Shown here piece by piece: positions 38,601 through 46,550 of a DNA stretch of 64,000 bases. The stretch spans positions 44,013,568 to 44,077,567 of the forward strand of contig OY365809.1 in NCBI GenBank assembly GCA_959347315.1, written 5' to 3'. A program made the position numbers and the translations under genes. The first letter of the stretch is position 1, and each line of letters opens with the position of its first letter. Under the pieces are notes generated by a model. The model was given only the letters and a program-made list of their open reading frames with translations, was not told the origin of the DNA and did not search any database. Origin of the DNA: Bimastos eiseni (taxonomy: Eukaryota > Annelida > Clitellata > Crassiclitellata > Lumbricidae).

Positions 38601-41100
38601 GTTTATGACAGAAAATTCCAAAGCACAGACATAGCCCCACAGAATATGCTATCTGGAGTTTTGGGTTATCTATGAGGAAAATAGATCTGCATACTTGATG
38701 AAGCGTACGGAATCTCTACGAATGTTGACCAAACTTCTTAGGGTTTTTGTTGGCTCGTGAGGTTGAGGAACTGGATAAGGAAACTGAAAATCAACAACAG
38801 AAACCAACATTGTCATCAAAAGATTTATTTCTCCGCAAATAAAGTCTTCGGTGTGATTGGAAAGATCTAAAGCTGCAGAGCATCAGTTTATCAAAGACTG
38901 GCTCAAATATTTTGGCTAATATGTATCTTCTAAAAGTAAAGTAAGTATGCAAGAATATTCTATATTAGACTACCAGCAAATGTACAATAGCTCACAAGGG
39001 TTATAAGTAATAGCACCAATTTTAAATAGAGTCATGTAACATCTGTATAATAAAAGTTCCCTTGGCAAAGGCATCAACTTTAGGTAGGATGAGGTCATGT
39101 GGCCTGGATCACATTCGCCACATGATGTACGGGGCGACCTTACTGGGAGGGAGAAGGTCGTGAAGGATGTGACATGGGTTCAAAAGGACCGAGAGGAAAA
39201 AAGCAGTCAATTCCAGAGCAGCGTTTCAAAAGAAAGAAAGTCAACATAAAGGAAGCCAGAACGGGTCAATCTTCGTAAGAGACCATTAAGGCCGATTGCG
39301 CTCCCCTACATTGGCAAACAAGGAAGGCGCAGAGTAGTCGTGTAGGGGTAGTAGCTTGGACAACATCAAACAGTAATTGACCAAGGAGACCATTTTTTTT
39401 TCCCTCTTTCATTCTCTGTTTTTTTTCAACAATAAACACATTCATGTAGCTCATTTTCTTACAAGTCTCTAGCGTTTTATGTCGGAACAAGTTTATAACT
39501 TTAAAAAATGCATAGAATTTACAATTCCATTGCTTAATCACAAGAGAAAGGGTGGGTGACTTAACTTAAAAATTTCATGTAAACAAGTTTCAACTTTAAG
39601 TACCAGTGTACAGTATTTAAAGTATGATATATTAAATTCTTGATAGATATAGACATCTATTTAAATATAAATACACGCTGTGTTGAAAATCGCACTTACT
39701 GGTGTTGGTTTCGACCCAAGGAAATTCAGATCTTCATTTTCACCAAACAGATAAGCATCTGGTTTTGAACTCTCAAACCTTTCGCCACCCATTATGAAAT
39801 GGGTGCTGAAGTAGTTATCTGCAATTAGAATTAAATCTTTGCGTTGAACGCGGTAAAGCAAATTAAAAAGATCTCACTGGAAAGCATAAGCAAATTTTGA
39901 GAGGGGCAGCCAAGGGTATGAAGTGTCGGCACCTTCAGTTTCTTACTCACGGCGGTACTAGTCTTAATTCACCCGAATTAGTTTCTGATCTATTTAGCCA
40001 GCAGCAAACACTATCATGTATTTTTTAAGCAGAAACTGGATTGATTATAATAATTATGCTTAAATGAAAGCTGGATCGATTTTAAAAGTGTGTTTTAGAG
40101 TATTTAGTGCAAAAAATGATGTTGATCAGAAATATTCCACTAGCTTCCATCGTGACGCCATTTTGTCATCGATCGAACTGCTATTATGCATGATATTTTC
40201 AGTGGTCCAGCTTCCATTCATGCATATTTCTCGTCGTTGAACCAGCTTCCATTTAGGTATATTTATTTTCCTCAATCGGATTTTTGCGCACACACATGGC
40301 CTTGTTTACATCGATTCCATGTCCGTCGTAATGACATTCTCACATCAATCAACCATGATACTTTCATCAATCCAGCTTCCATTTATGCATAATTTCTTTC
40401 ACCAATCCAGCTTCTACTTGCCAATTATTCTTTTTCGTCGATCCGCTCTCCATTTAAGCTACAATCGAACATTTATTGACGTCAATAAATACGCTAAAAG
40501 ATACTAGAAGCACCATGGTATAATAAAATATGCTAAAATAGACTTCTACCCTATAAACTACACTAACCCTAACCGACAATCATGATGGGGAGACGTTATT
40601 GTGCACGATACCTTCGTATATACACTGAAATAAATCAGAAATTAATTCGGGTGAATTAAAATTATAGTACCCTCACTGCATATCAGGGCTGGTGGTTGGG
40701 CCCTACGTCCCCTTGCCTAACCATAGTGTATGGTCAATGTATTCGTTCTAAAACCCAGTTCTGCAAGAATTCAACAAGAGATTTCAAGAGTATTTACGGA
40801 ACAGGCTTTGTCGTCTATCGACCATGGCATGCAAATGACTTAGCTACAGCAATAGTTTAAAGCATTATGACCAAGGCTATTACCTATAAACCAACTACAA
40901 ACTTATTGTACCAAGATAAAGAGTTTGGAAGGTCGAGGAGATAATAAGCACAAGGATGGAAAGAATAAGACGCTTGTGATCTACAATTGGGATAAATGAA
41001 ATCGAATCCAACCTGCTTTTGGAGGATATTTGTAGCAATTACTGTTGGCCGCAACTACTTGCGGGGCTCTTTGAGATCTGCTACTTAGTCCGATCCCCAT
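29343..41100 (-). CDS. MGRN1: Mahogunin-type RING E3 ubiquitin ligase (13 exons, complete)
   Basis: E3 ubiquitin ligase of the MGRN1/RNF157 family, acting on membrane-linked and endosomal substrates. Coding exons (minus): 41100-41013, 39818-39700, 38783-38695, 37539-37375, 36494-36377, 35781-35718, 34406-34246, 33362-33126, 32186-32018, 31505-31454, 30828-30726, 30136-30061, 29617-29343. They total 1716 nt or 571 residues, with all phases agreeing; human MGRN1 is similar in length. Features: N-terminal MGIGLS (myristoylation-type), the conserved substrate-recognition domain (FIMGGERF, LFGENEDLNFLG, FTFD, FHYKRG, VIPVVIQCVVEE, LKQKQMVD, LLQEIYGIENKN), a C3HC4 RING, then an acidic tail with ESVS-type GYEAVSLIEALNG. 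The PSAP TSG101-binding motif of mammalian MGRN1 is not seen. Confidence 0.96.
29746..30060 (-). other. MGRN1 last intron, (AATC)n microsatellite
   Basis: The plus strand reads caatcaatcaacc repeatedly at 29835-29895. No other feature. Confidence 0.7.
30061..30136 (-). CDS. MGRN1: MGRN1 exon 12
   Basis: Acceptor gtttgtag, donor gtaagt. Acidic: EAPERGLDTTIPMSDDEDSD. Assigned by phase, splice sites and acidic composition rather than strong conservation. Confidence 0.8.
30440..30515. repeat. (TG)n microsatellite
   Basis: Run of tgtgtgtgcg in an MGRN1 intron. Confidence 0.9.
30726..30828 (-). CDS. MGRN1: MGRN1 exon 11
   Basis: Acceptor ttttttcaaag, donor gtattg. An acidic stretch DDEEKEDAATPPPVDMPPM resembles the human EEDEEKLSEDVDAPPP segment. 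Confidence 0.87.
31000..31440 (-). repeat. Decayed LINE 3'-end-like fragment
   Basis: Minus-strand pieces with gcgcctctacaagg and gcgctatagcagag resemble the CR1/L2-like 3' ends elsewhere in the window. The 113-codon frame has no recognisable domain. Tentative. Confidence 0.35.
31454..31505 (-). CDS. MGRN1: MGRN1 exon 10 (52 nt)
   Basis: Acceptor tctcatgtgtctag, donor gtaaga. Reads DEPSSEAVLPTEVGAAT in the only frame that joins exons 9 and 11. The upstream intron is an array containing tctcatgtgt. Confidence 0.8.
31555..31740 (-). repeat. About 33-bp array repeating the acceptor region of MGRN1 exon 10
   Basis: On the minus strand six or seven units of the form atatctcatgtgtcaag - tacaatagacaattag precede the exon. 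Its real acceptor reads cgtctcatgtgtctag/ATGAG. The shared core tctcatgtgt plus an AG at the equivalent place marks the array as a set of acceptor copies. Confidence 0.85.
32018..32186 (-). CDS. MGRN1: MGRN1 exon 9
   Basis: Acceptor tgattctttag, donor gttatt. Reads GIPAGYEAVSLIEALNG, matching VPPGYEPISLLEALNG of human MGRN1. The PSAP motif that follows in mammals is absent. Confidence 0.93.
32690..33125 (-). repeat. Array of caggtattt units continuing the donor of MGRN1 exon 8
   Basis: On the minus strand the exon ends CAG/gtattt. The next 430 bases contain roughly 15-20 copies of (a)caggtattttt with ggtgtttttaa spacers. Each copy has an acceptor-like acag joined to a donor-like gtattt, so the intron is lined with decoy sites. 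Confidence 0.9.
33126..33362 (-). CDS. MGRN1: MGRN1 exon 8, RING finger
   Basis: Acceptor gtctgtcatag, donor CAG/gtattt. Contains the C3HC4 zinc ligands in ECVICM, ETRDTLILPCRHLCLCNSC and CPICRAKFHALLQIKAMR. The LILPCRHLCLC signature separates the mahogunin type from other RINGs. The intron that follows is an array of the donor sequence. Confidence 0.98.
33600..33690 (+). repeat. LINE 3' end with ATTGATTG tail
   Basis: agatatcttgaaggggcg - ttatattaag followed by attgattgattg. The same end occurs at 50735-50800, 59520-59560 (minus) and 63360-63430. Confidence 0.7.
34246..34406 (-). CDS. MGRN1: MGRN1 exon 7
   Basis: Acceptor tttgtcatcag, donor gtaggc. Reads GHSHMTFAVVERAVDGGFSL, then KQKQMVD and YLLQEIYGIENKN, all family hallmarks. 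Confidence 0.97.
34510..34680 (+). repeat. Interspersed repeat, inverted partner at 44890-45075
   Basis: It contains gggtgcccctacttattggg and ggctccccatttgctacc. Their complements occur in the same order at 44890-45075. Confidence 0.75.
34690..35570 (-). other. MGRN1 intron 6, nothing identified
   Basis: No exon or repeat recognised beyond short low-complexity runs. Confidence 0.5.
35580..35717 (-). repeat. ttcatcatctg array starting at the MGRN1 exon 6 donor
   Basis: On the minus strand gtaaccatcatctgttcatg is followed by about ten degenerate 10-14-bp units (ttcatcatatg, ttcatcatccg). The array touches the donor, but the GT itself is only loosely part of the unit. Confidence 0.8.
35718..35781 (-). 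CDS. MGRN1: MGRN1 exon 6
   Basis: Acceptor cttgtttttag, donor GCGG/gtaacc, 64 nt. Reads WKFNPETEVIPVVIQCVVEE. A ttcatcatctg array begins a few bases after the donor. Confidence 0.94.
35960..36140. repeat. Interspersed repeat shared with 62800-63060
   Basis: Shared blocks, in order: gtaatgtaatgta, atttatataacaccc, cagaggcg, taaatgt, agttagcaaaact/agttagcataact and accagtggtgggcccacgca. Probably a LINE 3' UTR or SINE. Confidence 0.7.
36377..36494 (-). CDS. MGRN1: MGRN1 exon 5
   Basis: Acceptor cctattgtag, donor gtgggt. Contains DTFHYKRGANQTFSQP, matching the family's VHYKRG segment. Just upstream the acceptor region (tgccacctatt) is present twice in tandem. Confidence 0.95.
36540..36665. repeat. 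(TATG)n microsatellite
   Basis: gtatgtatctatgtaagtat units in MGRN1 intron 4. Confidence 0.85.
36890..37090 (-). repeat. CR1/L2-like LINE 3' end, decayed
   Basis: tctatagcgcctcttcc, cagaggcgctcccagtgcg, aaaagaaaagtctta and gttccaaagcaaaggg parallel the 3' coding end of the LINE at 59520-60140. Relatives lie at 44560-44720 and 53975-54110. Confidence 0.65.
37375..37539 (-). CDS. MGRN1: MGRN1 exon 4
   Basis: Acceptor aactgttag, donor gtagtg. Reads YNIEFTFDTDVKCAITIYY, matching LEFTFDADARVAITIYC of the human protein. Confidence 0.95.
37545..38690 (-). other. MGRN1 intron 3, AT-rich
   Basis: aattaattaattaatcatt-type sequence around 37650-37690 and 38030-38105. No exon seen. Confidence 0.55.
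38695..38783 (-). CDS. MGRN1: MGRN1 exon 3
   Basis: Acceptor tgattttcag, donor gtatgc. Reads FPYPVPQPHEPTKTLRSLVN then IRRDSVRFI, the most conserved block of the family. Confidence 0.97.
38930..39060. repeat. Repeat segment shared with 45095-45190 (inverted)
   Basis: aagaatattctatattagac - taccagcaaatg matches the complement of catttgctggtagtctaata - aagaatattctt. A second inverted pair between the MGRN1 introns and the SRSF2-TTI2 gap. Confidence 0.65.
39700..39818 (-). CDS. MGRN1: MGRN1 exon 2
   Basis: Acceptor ctaattgcag, donor gtaagt. Reads NYFSTHFIMGGERF and LFGENEDLNFLGSKP, near-identical to vertebrate MGRN1. Confidence 0.97.
40150..40480. repeat. Degenerate array, atccagcttccatttatgca units
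   Basis: Five or six copies of roughly 45-60 bp with the core ccagcttccattt in MGRN1 intron 1. Confidence 0.75.
41013..41100 (-). CDS. MGRN1: MGRN1 exon 1, start and myristoylation signal
   Basis: ATG at 41100 gives MGIGLSSRSQRAP and later YKYPPKA. Gly2 with Ser6 fits N-myristoylation, as in mammalian MGRN1 (MGSILS). The donor gttgga leaves one G that completes an Asp codon in exon 2. Confidence 0.9.
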
Positions 41101-41374
41101 TGCGAGAACAATACCTACACAAGTCAAATCAGGCTAAGAAAACGCCACAAGTCGCACACGATGTTATATGATTTGACGAACTTCACACGTAATTTTATAA
41201 CATTCTGCTGATAAGTAAAACCTCATAACTAAAATGTACAAAAGTACATCAGTCGTATTATAACGATACCTATCATTTTATCATGAGTTACATATTACAT
41301 ATATTTACTACATACACTGGCGCCTCTAGCGACCAGTCTTCAAACTTTTGTCGGCGAAGGCTTTTATCTCTCAT

Positions 41375-41465
41375 TCAATTATAATCGTAATCGTAATCTC
41401 TCAAATTTCTAAAGCGCCATTTGTAAGCTAAGCGCAGGGCACCAACTTATTCACGAGCGCTGCGT
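41375..41465 (-). repeat. GATTACG-tail family, copy on minus strand
   Basis: The complement reads ctcgtgaataagttggtgcc, ggcgctttagaaatttg and gattacgattacg, matching the 3820 and 42180 copies. Confidence 0.75.
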
Positions 41466-41734
41466 CAAACCGAAAGGGTTGTCCAAAGAATAGTCCGTGG
41501 GAGGTCAGAGTTCGGTTTCCAGAAGGTCAGCAGAGAATTCAGTTCGAAGTATCGAATCATAAGAATTTTTGAAGTTTAAATTATATAAGCATGTAATTTA
41601 TAGCTTTACTAGACGTGAAGATCCAATATCCTTAAAAATGGCAATTGCAGAGTCTCCCTTGTATAACGATTCATAGCACTCGTTCTTTAAAATCTTTAAA
41701 ATAATTATTTGGCAAAATAATGATGGTAATTGTG

Positions 41735-41945
41735 TGGCATGGTTGCCGATTGGTTAGATCGGCCCGTAACGCTCAGTGTGCGCTGAGTGAGCGGGTTCGA
41801 CTCTCGTCACTGTGTAAGGACCTTGAACAAGTCCTTTGCACACGATTGCTCTGCAGTTCAACTGCAGCTGCGCCGTCGAGGCGTGTATGCACTTCTGAAC
41901 TTAACTGTAAGAAGGGCGATATCAAATAGCAGTTGTATATTGTAC
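41735..41945 (+). mobile_element. tRNA-derived SINE
   Basis: A-box-like ttggttagatcgg and B-box-like gggttcgactctc, followed by a unique body ending near atatcaaatagc. It lies between the MGRN1 and SRSF2 starts. Confidence 0.7.
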
Positions 41946-41958
41946 TGGCAGTAATAAT

Positions 41959-42105
41959 CAGAGGCGTCCAGATAGGGGGTCCAGAGGCAAATGCCTTCAA
42001 TTTCAGGTAGGGTGATATTTTTTAGTCTTAGGGGAAAATCTATTTCCTTCGTGACACAGAGGACCGAGGATTTGCCTCCATCACTCAGAGGGGTTGATGC
42101 CTCTG
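41959..42105. mobile_element. hAT-type MITE, 147 bp
   Basis: It starts CAGAGGCGTCCAG and ends GTTGATGCCTCTG. Flanks gtaataat and ataataat agree at 7 of 8. Ends resemble the 344-bp MITE at 4081. Confidence 0.82.
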
Positions 42106-42179
42106 ATAATAATAACCTTTTCATCTGATCCTCCACTTTCCAATTCTGGCCTTAGCAGCAACTCTCCCTACAACTTTCA

Positions 42180-42255
42180 TCGCTCGTGAACAAGCTGATG
42201 CCCGTCTCTTGGCTTTTGAGTGGCGCTTTAGAGTTTTGGAAATTACGATGACACT
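42180..42255 (+). repeat. GATTACG-tail family, copy 4
   Basis: ctcgtgaacaagctgatgcc, ttttgagtggcgctttag and aaattacgatgac. Confidence 0.65.
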
Positions 42256-42565
42256 TTGGATACCGGATTCTGGCCAACTTCGGACTACCTTTTTGCAATC
42301 CCTGTGCCTTCTTGCATTCCGAATGCAACGGTCATGTAAGTTTTGCTATTAATTTTGTCTTGCAAATAAGCCATCCCAGAGCTGAGGTAACCCCTAGTTA
42401 TTAGTCAACTGCCAGATGGCAGAAAATAGTAACGATGACGTCATCGAATGGTGCATTTAATATGCATGAAATACTTCGTCTATGCTAAGCTTTGCAACAA
42501 AATTATTACAAGGAATTAAAAATATTATTGTTAATTTTTAGGGGTTCGTTTCGTCTATAGACAGT

Positions 42566-43517
42566 ATGAGTTACGGCCGACGTGGTCCTCCACCAAATAC
42601 GGATGGAATGGTTTCATTGAAGGTGGACAATCTTACCTTCCGAACAAGAGAGGATACCCTTAAGCGTGTGTTCGAGAAGTACGGCGATGTCGGTGACGTC
42701 TACATCCCACGCGACCCATTTAGCCAGGAGAGCCGCGGATTCGCATTCGTCCGCTACTACGACGAGAGGGATGCGGACGACGCCATAGAGGCCATCGACG
42801 GGACTGTCCTCGATGGTAGGGAAATCAGGGTCAAACTGGCTAAACACCCGCGTCCCGTTCAGTCCTTCTATCGAGGAAGCGGTGGCCCGTCGTCTCGAAG
42901 TCGTGGACCAAGACGAAGGTATCGGCCGTTTATTATTTTTTACCATTTTTATAATAATCTTAGCCATTGAAGCAGCCACATGAAATTCAGGAATGCCCAA
43001 AATCTTGTGTAGAGTATCAAACAATGTTGGTGTATATCAGAGCAATAATAGAGGGTAGAGAGTTACATCGTGTGGCCTGTGTGGCTACATGTTAACCAAT
43101 CGCAGAATTTGAGGCATAGGTTTTACGAGCACAGATTTAATCTGCATATGATTGGGTGCTATTAATTTAACGATTCATTGTTATAGATTCATATTGTTCA
43201 ACAGTTAAATATTAATTAATTTTTGTTATAGGTCACATTCAAGGTCTCGATCGAGGTCAAGGTCTCGATCAAGGTCCCGCCATCGCAGACGTTCTTCTAG
43301 CAGAAGCAGATCCAGGAGCCGAAGCAGGAACGACCAGCGACGAAACCGGTCAGAGGAGGACAAGGGTCGTCCGGAAGAGGGCAAGAACCGCTCTGAGAAG
43401 AGCAGAGATGGCCGTTCCAAGCGGCGAGACAGATCGCGTTCCCCCGAGCACAACGGCGACGAATGGCGTAGCAAGAGTCTGACCGGAAAGAAAAGTCGTA
43501 GTCGCAGTCGAGAGTAG
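42566..43517 (+). CDS. SRSF2: SRSF2-type serine/arginine-rich splicing factor (2 exons)
   Basis: Nuclear SR protein that binds exonic enhancers and helps define splice sites. Exons 42566-42918 and 43232-43517 give 212 residues; human SRSF2 has 221. The N-terminal RRM spans residues 16-90: RNP2 is in LKVDNLTF and RNP1 is RGFAFVRY. The start [10 protein letters not shown] matches the family. The exon border falls at an AGA CGA AG/G Arg codon. The second exon is an RS domain beginning with [12 protein letters not shown] and ending KKSRSRSRE. Donor gtatcg, acceptor ttgttatag; the 313-bp intron has no array. AATAAA at 43609 is the likely poly(A) signal. Confidence 0.96.
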
Positions 43518-43608
43518 GTCGACGTCGTGACAGAACTGCCACAGAATGAGAATGTGCTTGCTCGCTCGTACCGAAACTGGTTTATACAAACATTGTCGTT
43601 TCTTGTTA

Positions 43609-43614
43609 AATAAA
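43609..43614 (+). terminator. Poly(A) signal AATAAA for SRSF2
   Basis: The hexamer is 92 bp after the SRSF2 stop, in gttaaataaaatactg. Confidence 0.6.
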
Positions 43615-43838
43615 ATACTGTCTGGAGGTTTTATTCTTGAGGCTGAAGAGACTGAAGAACGTTGCCCCAGCCGAGCGCTATCCGCAATTCGCTGTTCTGG
43701 TTGGACTCTGGCATTTGCTGGTGGATGTTAGTAGTTAGTTGAACAGTTTACTTCAAGTTTTGTGGTTAAAAATCATTGGCTTGAATAGTGTCATCTTGTG
43801 TATTTATTGCTAAGAAAGGTTTCAATAGTTGCCGTATG

Positions 43839-43986
43839 CAGAGGCGGCGATCTCGCTCGACTGGTGCGGGGACACCCAGTGAGAGGAGTAGGAAATGTGG
43901 GGGACACATGTATAAAATTGTCCCCTCTCTGTAAAAGGCGGGGGACTTGATCCCTTCGACCTCCCCCACTGTGATCGCCGCCCATG
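43839..43986 (+). mobile_element. hAT-type MITE, 148 bp (family A, copy 2)
   Basis: It starts CAGAGGCGGCGATCTCG and ends GTGATCGCCGCCCATG. Flanks gccgtatg and gctgtatg agree at 7 of 8. Confidence 0.88.
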
Positions 43987-44559
43987 GCTGTATGAAATTC
44001 TAACGACAATATAATTAGGCAACATTATGCACACTTTCCTAAAGATATAGAGCTTAACCGATATATGTATTCGTCATTGAGCTGATCATTAGCAATATTG
44101 GTTATTATCGGAAATGGTTACAATAATAGGCACTCAATTAAAAAAGTATTTTGCTTAATTTTAATGGGAAATCGTAAAGTTTTGTTTGCAGTATTTGACA
44201 ACCAGTGCAAACATCTGCTATTTTTTATAATGGCGAGTACAGACAGCAAAGCACATCCTTGCATTGCATTGCAATAGCACGTGAACATTTGGTAAACAAA
44301 AATATTGACTACACAAATTACGAAATAACCAGCCTCATAATGCGTATCGGCTGTTTCAATAATTGGTATTGGCGCAATCAGCAAAAAGTGGTTGTTATCT
44401 GTTTAGCTCTTCTTACCTAGCACTGACATAACACTAGATGCAAACATGCACATACAATCACCAATTCAAGCAAAGGCATATAATATGTATACTAATTGGG
44501 TAAGTATTATCTGGAAGCAGCACAGAAAAGTGTAGTAAAGCACTTTCACCATAGGGAAG

Positions 44560-44720
44560 TATTGTATTGCATTACAGATTTCTATAGTGTCTCTTTTAGT
44601 ACAACCTAATCGGTGGTGCTTCCAGTGTGAAAATCCCTGCAGGAAAGGTCTAAGGAACACTAGCAAAAGCATGGGTTAAAATCAAAGAGCTAGTCAGAGA
44701 GGGAATGTCATTCCAAAGCA
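44560..44720 (-). repeat. CR1/L2-like LINE 3' end, decayed
   Basis: Same block order as 36890-37090 (tctatagtgtctctttt, cattccaaagcaaaggg). Confidence 0.65.
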
Positions 44721-44889
44721 AAGGGCCAACAGATGATGTGATTGACACTTTTATGGCCTTGCCTAGTAATCAAAGATACCTCTTTGGTAACAGTCTGTGG
44801 TGGTAATAGTGTGTGGTTTGACACCAGATGACTGATCAGTCATTCACATTTTATATAGCAAGAAAGTTGCAATTGATGTCGTTCCTGTT

Positions 44890-45190
44890 TGTAGACATTT
44901 AATATCAAATCATTTTATTTGCTCCCATCATTATACAAGAGTATTGTGTCCACATCATAACATTATAATCAGCTGGTAGCAAATAGGGAGCCCAGAAGGA
45001 TTGCAAGACCCACTAAGTAGGGCCACCCATTATAATAATTCAGCTTAGTGGCAACAGTCATAGACTACACAGGAATCTAGTATTTTCTTTGACCTTGTTT
45101 AAATTTCATACTATTGTTTATACCTTATGTAAGCTACTGTGCATTTGCTGGTAGTCTAATAAAGAATATTCTTACTTTACTTTTAGGAGC
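44890..45190 (-). repeat. Interspersed repeat, inverted relative of 34510-34680 and 38930-39060
   Basis: Shared complements: ggtagcaaatagggagccc, ctaagtagggccaccc and catttgctggtagtctaata. The two blocks are adjacent here but 4 kb apart in MGRN1. Confidence 0.7.
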
Positions 45191-46530
45191 CACAGTTTAT
45201 AACTAACTAACAACTTAATTAACGTGAACAGCGGCTGGCTATGACCTTTACAATAACTTAGTGGCTCATTTGCACCAGGTATGAATGAAAGGACCTCTTC
45301 AATGACTATATGTAGGCTTGTCAGTTGCCTGATCCCCACTGGAATGATCCGTTCCATGTAAGTGGACCTCAGTGCAAAAGATCTGGCACTTATCCTAGCA
45401 AATAGTGCTTGGTAATAATCTACTTGTCTTGTTGCATATGAGTGAGTATCAGCTGAAGTGCTAAAATAGTTATCATAAAGCGGTGATAGTAGCTTATATG
45501 TAAATTTGTAGATATAACGAACTATCTGTGTTTACTTATTTTAATGTAAAGAAACAGCAAAATTGCTGCTGAGGAAGGCCAGCCTCACTCGGGCACTTAT
45601 CAAATCCAGCCTACAAAATGTAGGTAAGTTTTTTGTGCCAGACCAGACTACGGGCGGATATAAAGACTAGCCAGACATAGCGCAGTTTAGCATATATAAT
45701 CCGCAGGTCATCGACCTACCTACTTACCGACAATGGTTTTCTATATAAGAGTCAAGCAGCACATAGTCGATGAGCAGTACGTGAGCGATAATAAGTGAGT
45801 GTTTGTTGATGACTTTCGCTTAATTAAAATACCATTGATGTTGAACAAAAGTTTTGCTTATTATGAATTAAATGTTGAACATTGTTTGCCTGTAACAGCT
45901 CTTGTTTCTCATCTCTTTGGTTTCCTGACAACCGGACCTTGTTTATAACATCCTCACTTGACGCAGCAGTCGTTAATGAGCTTATGCCCACCCTTAGATA
46001 GTGTGTTTCAAATATAAGATTATTTTCACCGATCTTTAATCTACAGTTGTATCTACAGCAGTTTAAACACTCCGTCTATGCTACAGCGCTCTTGGCTTTG
46101 CCCTGTATGCCAAATTGAGCTAACCCTCATGATTTACAGATTTACTTTATTTAAACACATTGTATTTTTTATTATTAAGCTATGCGTAAGCAAGTTAGTG
46201 AATTTCTTCAACAACTGCGGGATAACTGTGCGTGTTAACTATTTTTAATAAGTGTGCTGTTAATGACACATCATCGGTGTAGCCTTGCGATTAAATTATT
46301 TCCATAATGTGTTTATCAGAGCTTATAAATTAAGCTTCGATATTTATTATGGCCACTTCGCATCTTAATCTTTCATATTAATTTCGATTTTAAAAATCTT
46401 TTGGCGTATGGTGTTACAATGCCAGTAATGGCTTGATTCAATTTCTTTGCCAAAGATCAGCTGCTCTATAAACGTTTAATAACGAAATATGGTCAAAACT
46501 GAGATGCTTACTTAAGTACAGACTGTTTGT
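45191..46530. other. Upstream region of TTI2, no gene identified
   Basis: AT-rich, no repeat family assigned. It may hold the TTI2 promoter and a 5'-UTR exon, because a good acceptor (atatttcag, 46539) sits 11 bp before the start codon. Confidence 0.45.
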
Positions 46531-46550
46531 ATATTTCAGAAATCGTAAGA

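Larger units (their letters stand above)
41101..42565. promoter_or_regulatory. Shared head-to-head upstream region of MGRN1 and SRSF2
   Basis: The two start codons are 1465 bp apart on opposite strands. No TATA box is convincing. The stretch is filled with a GATTACG-tail repeat, a SINE and a hAT MITE. tttttag just before gggttcg at 42541 could be the acceptor of a 5'-UTR intron of SRSF2. Confidence 0.4.

Noticed and set aside
46527..46550. TTG-initiated N-terminal extension of TTI2
   Set aside because: It spans a strong splice acceptor (atatttcag) and lacks an ATG; the start at 46551 is preferred.
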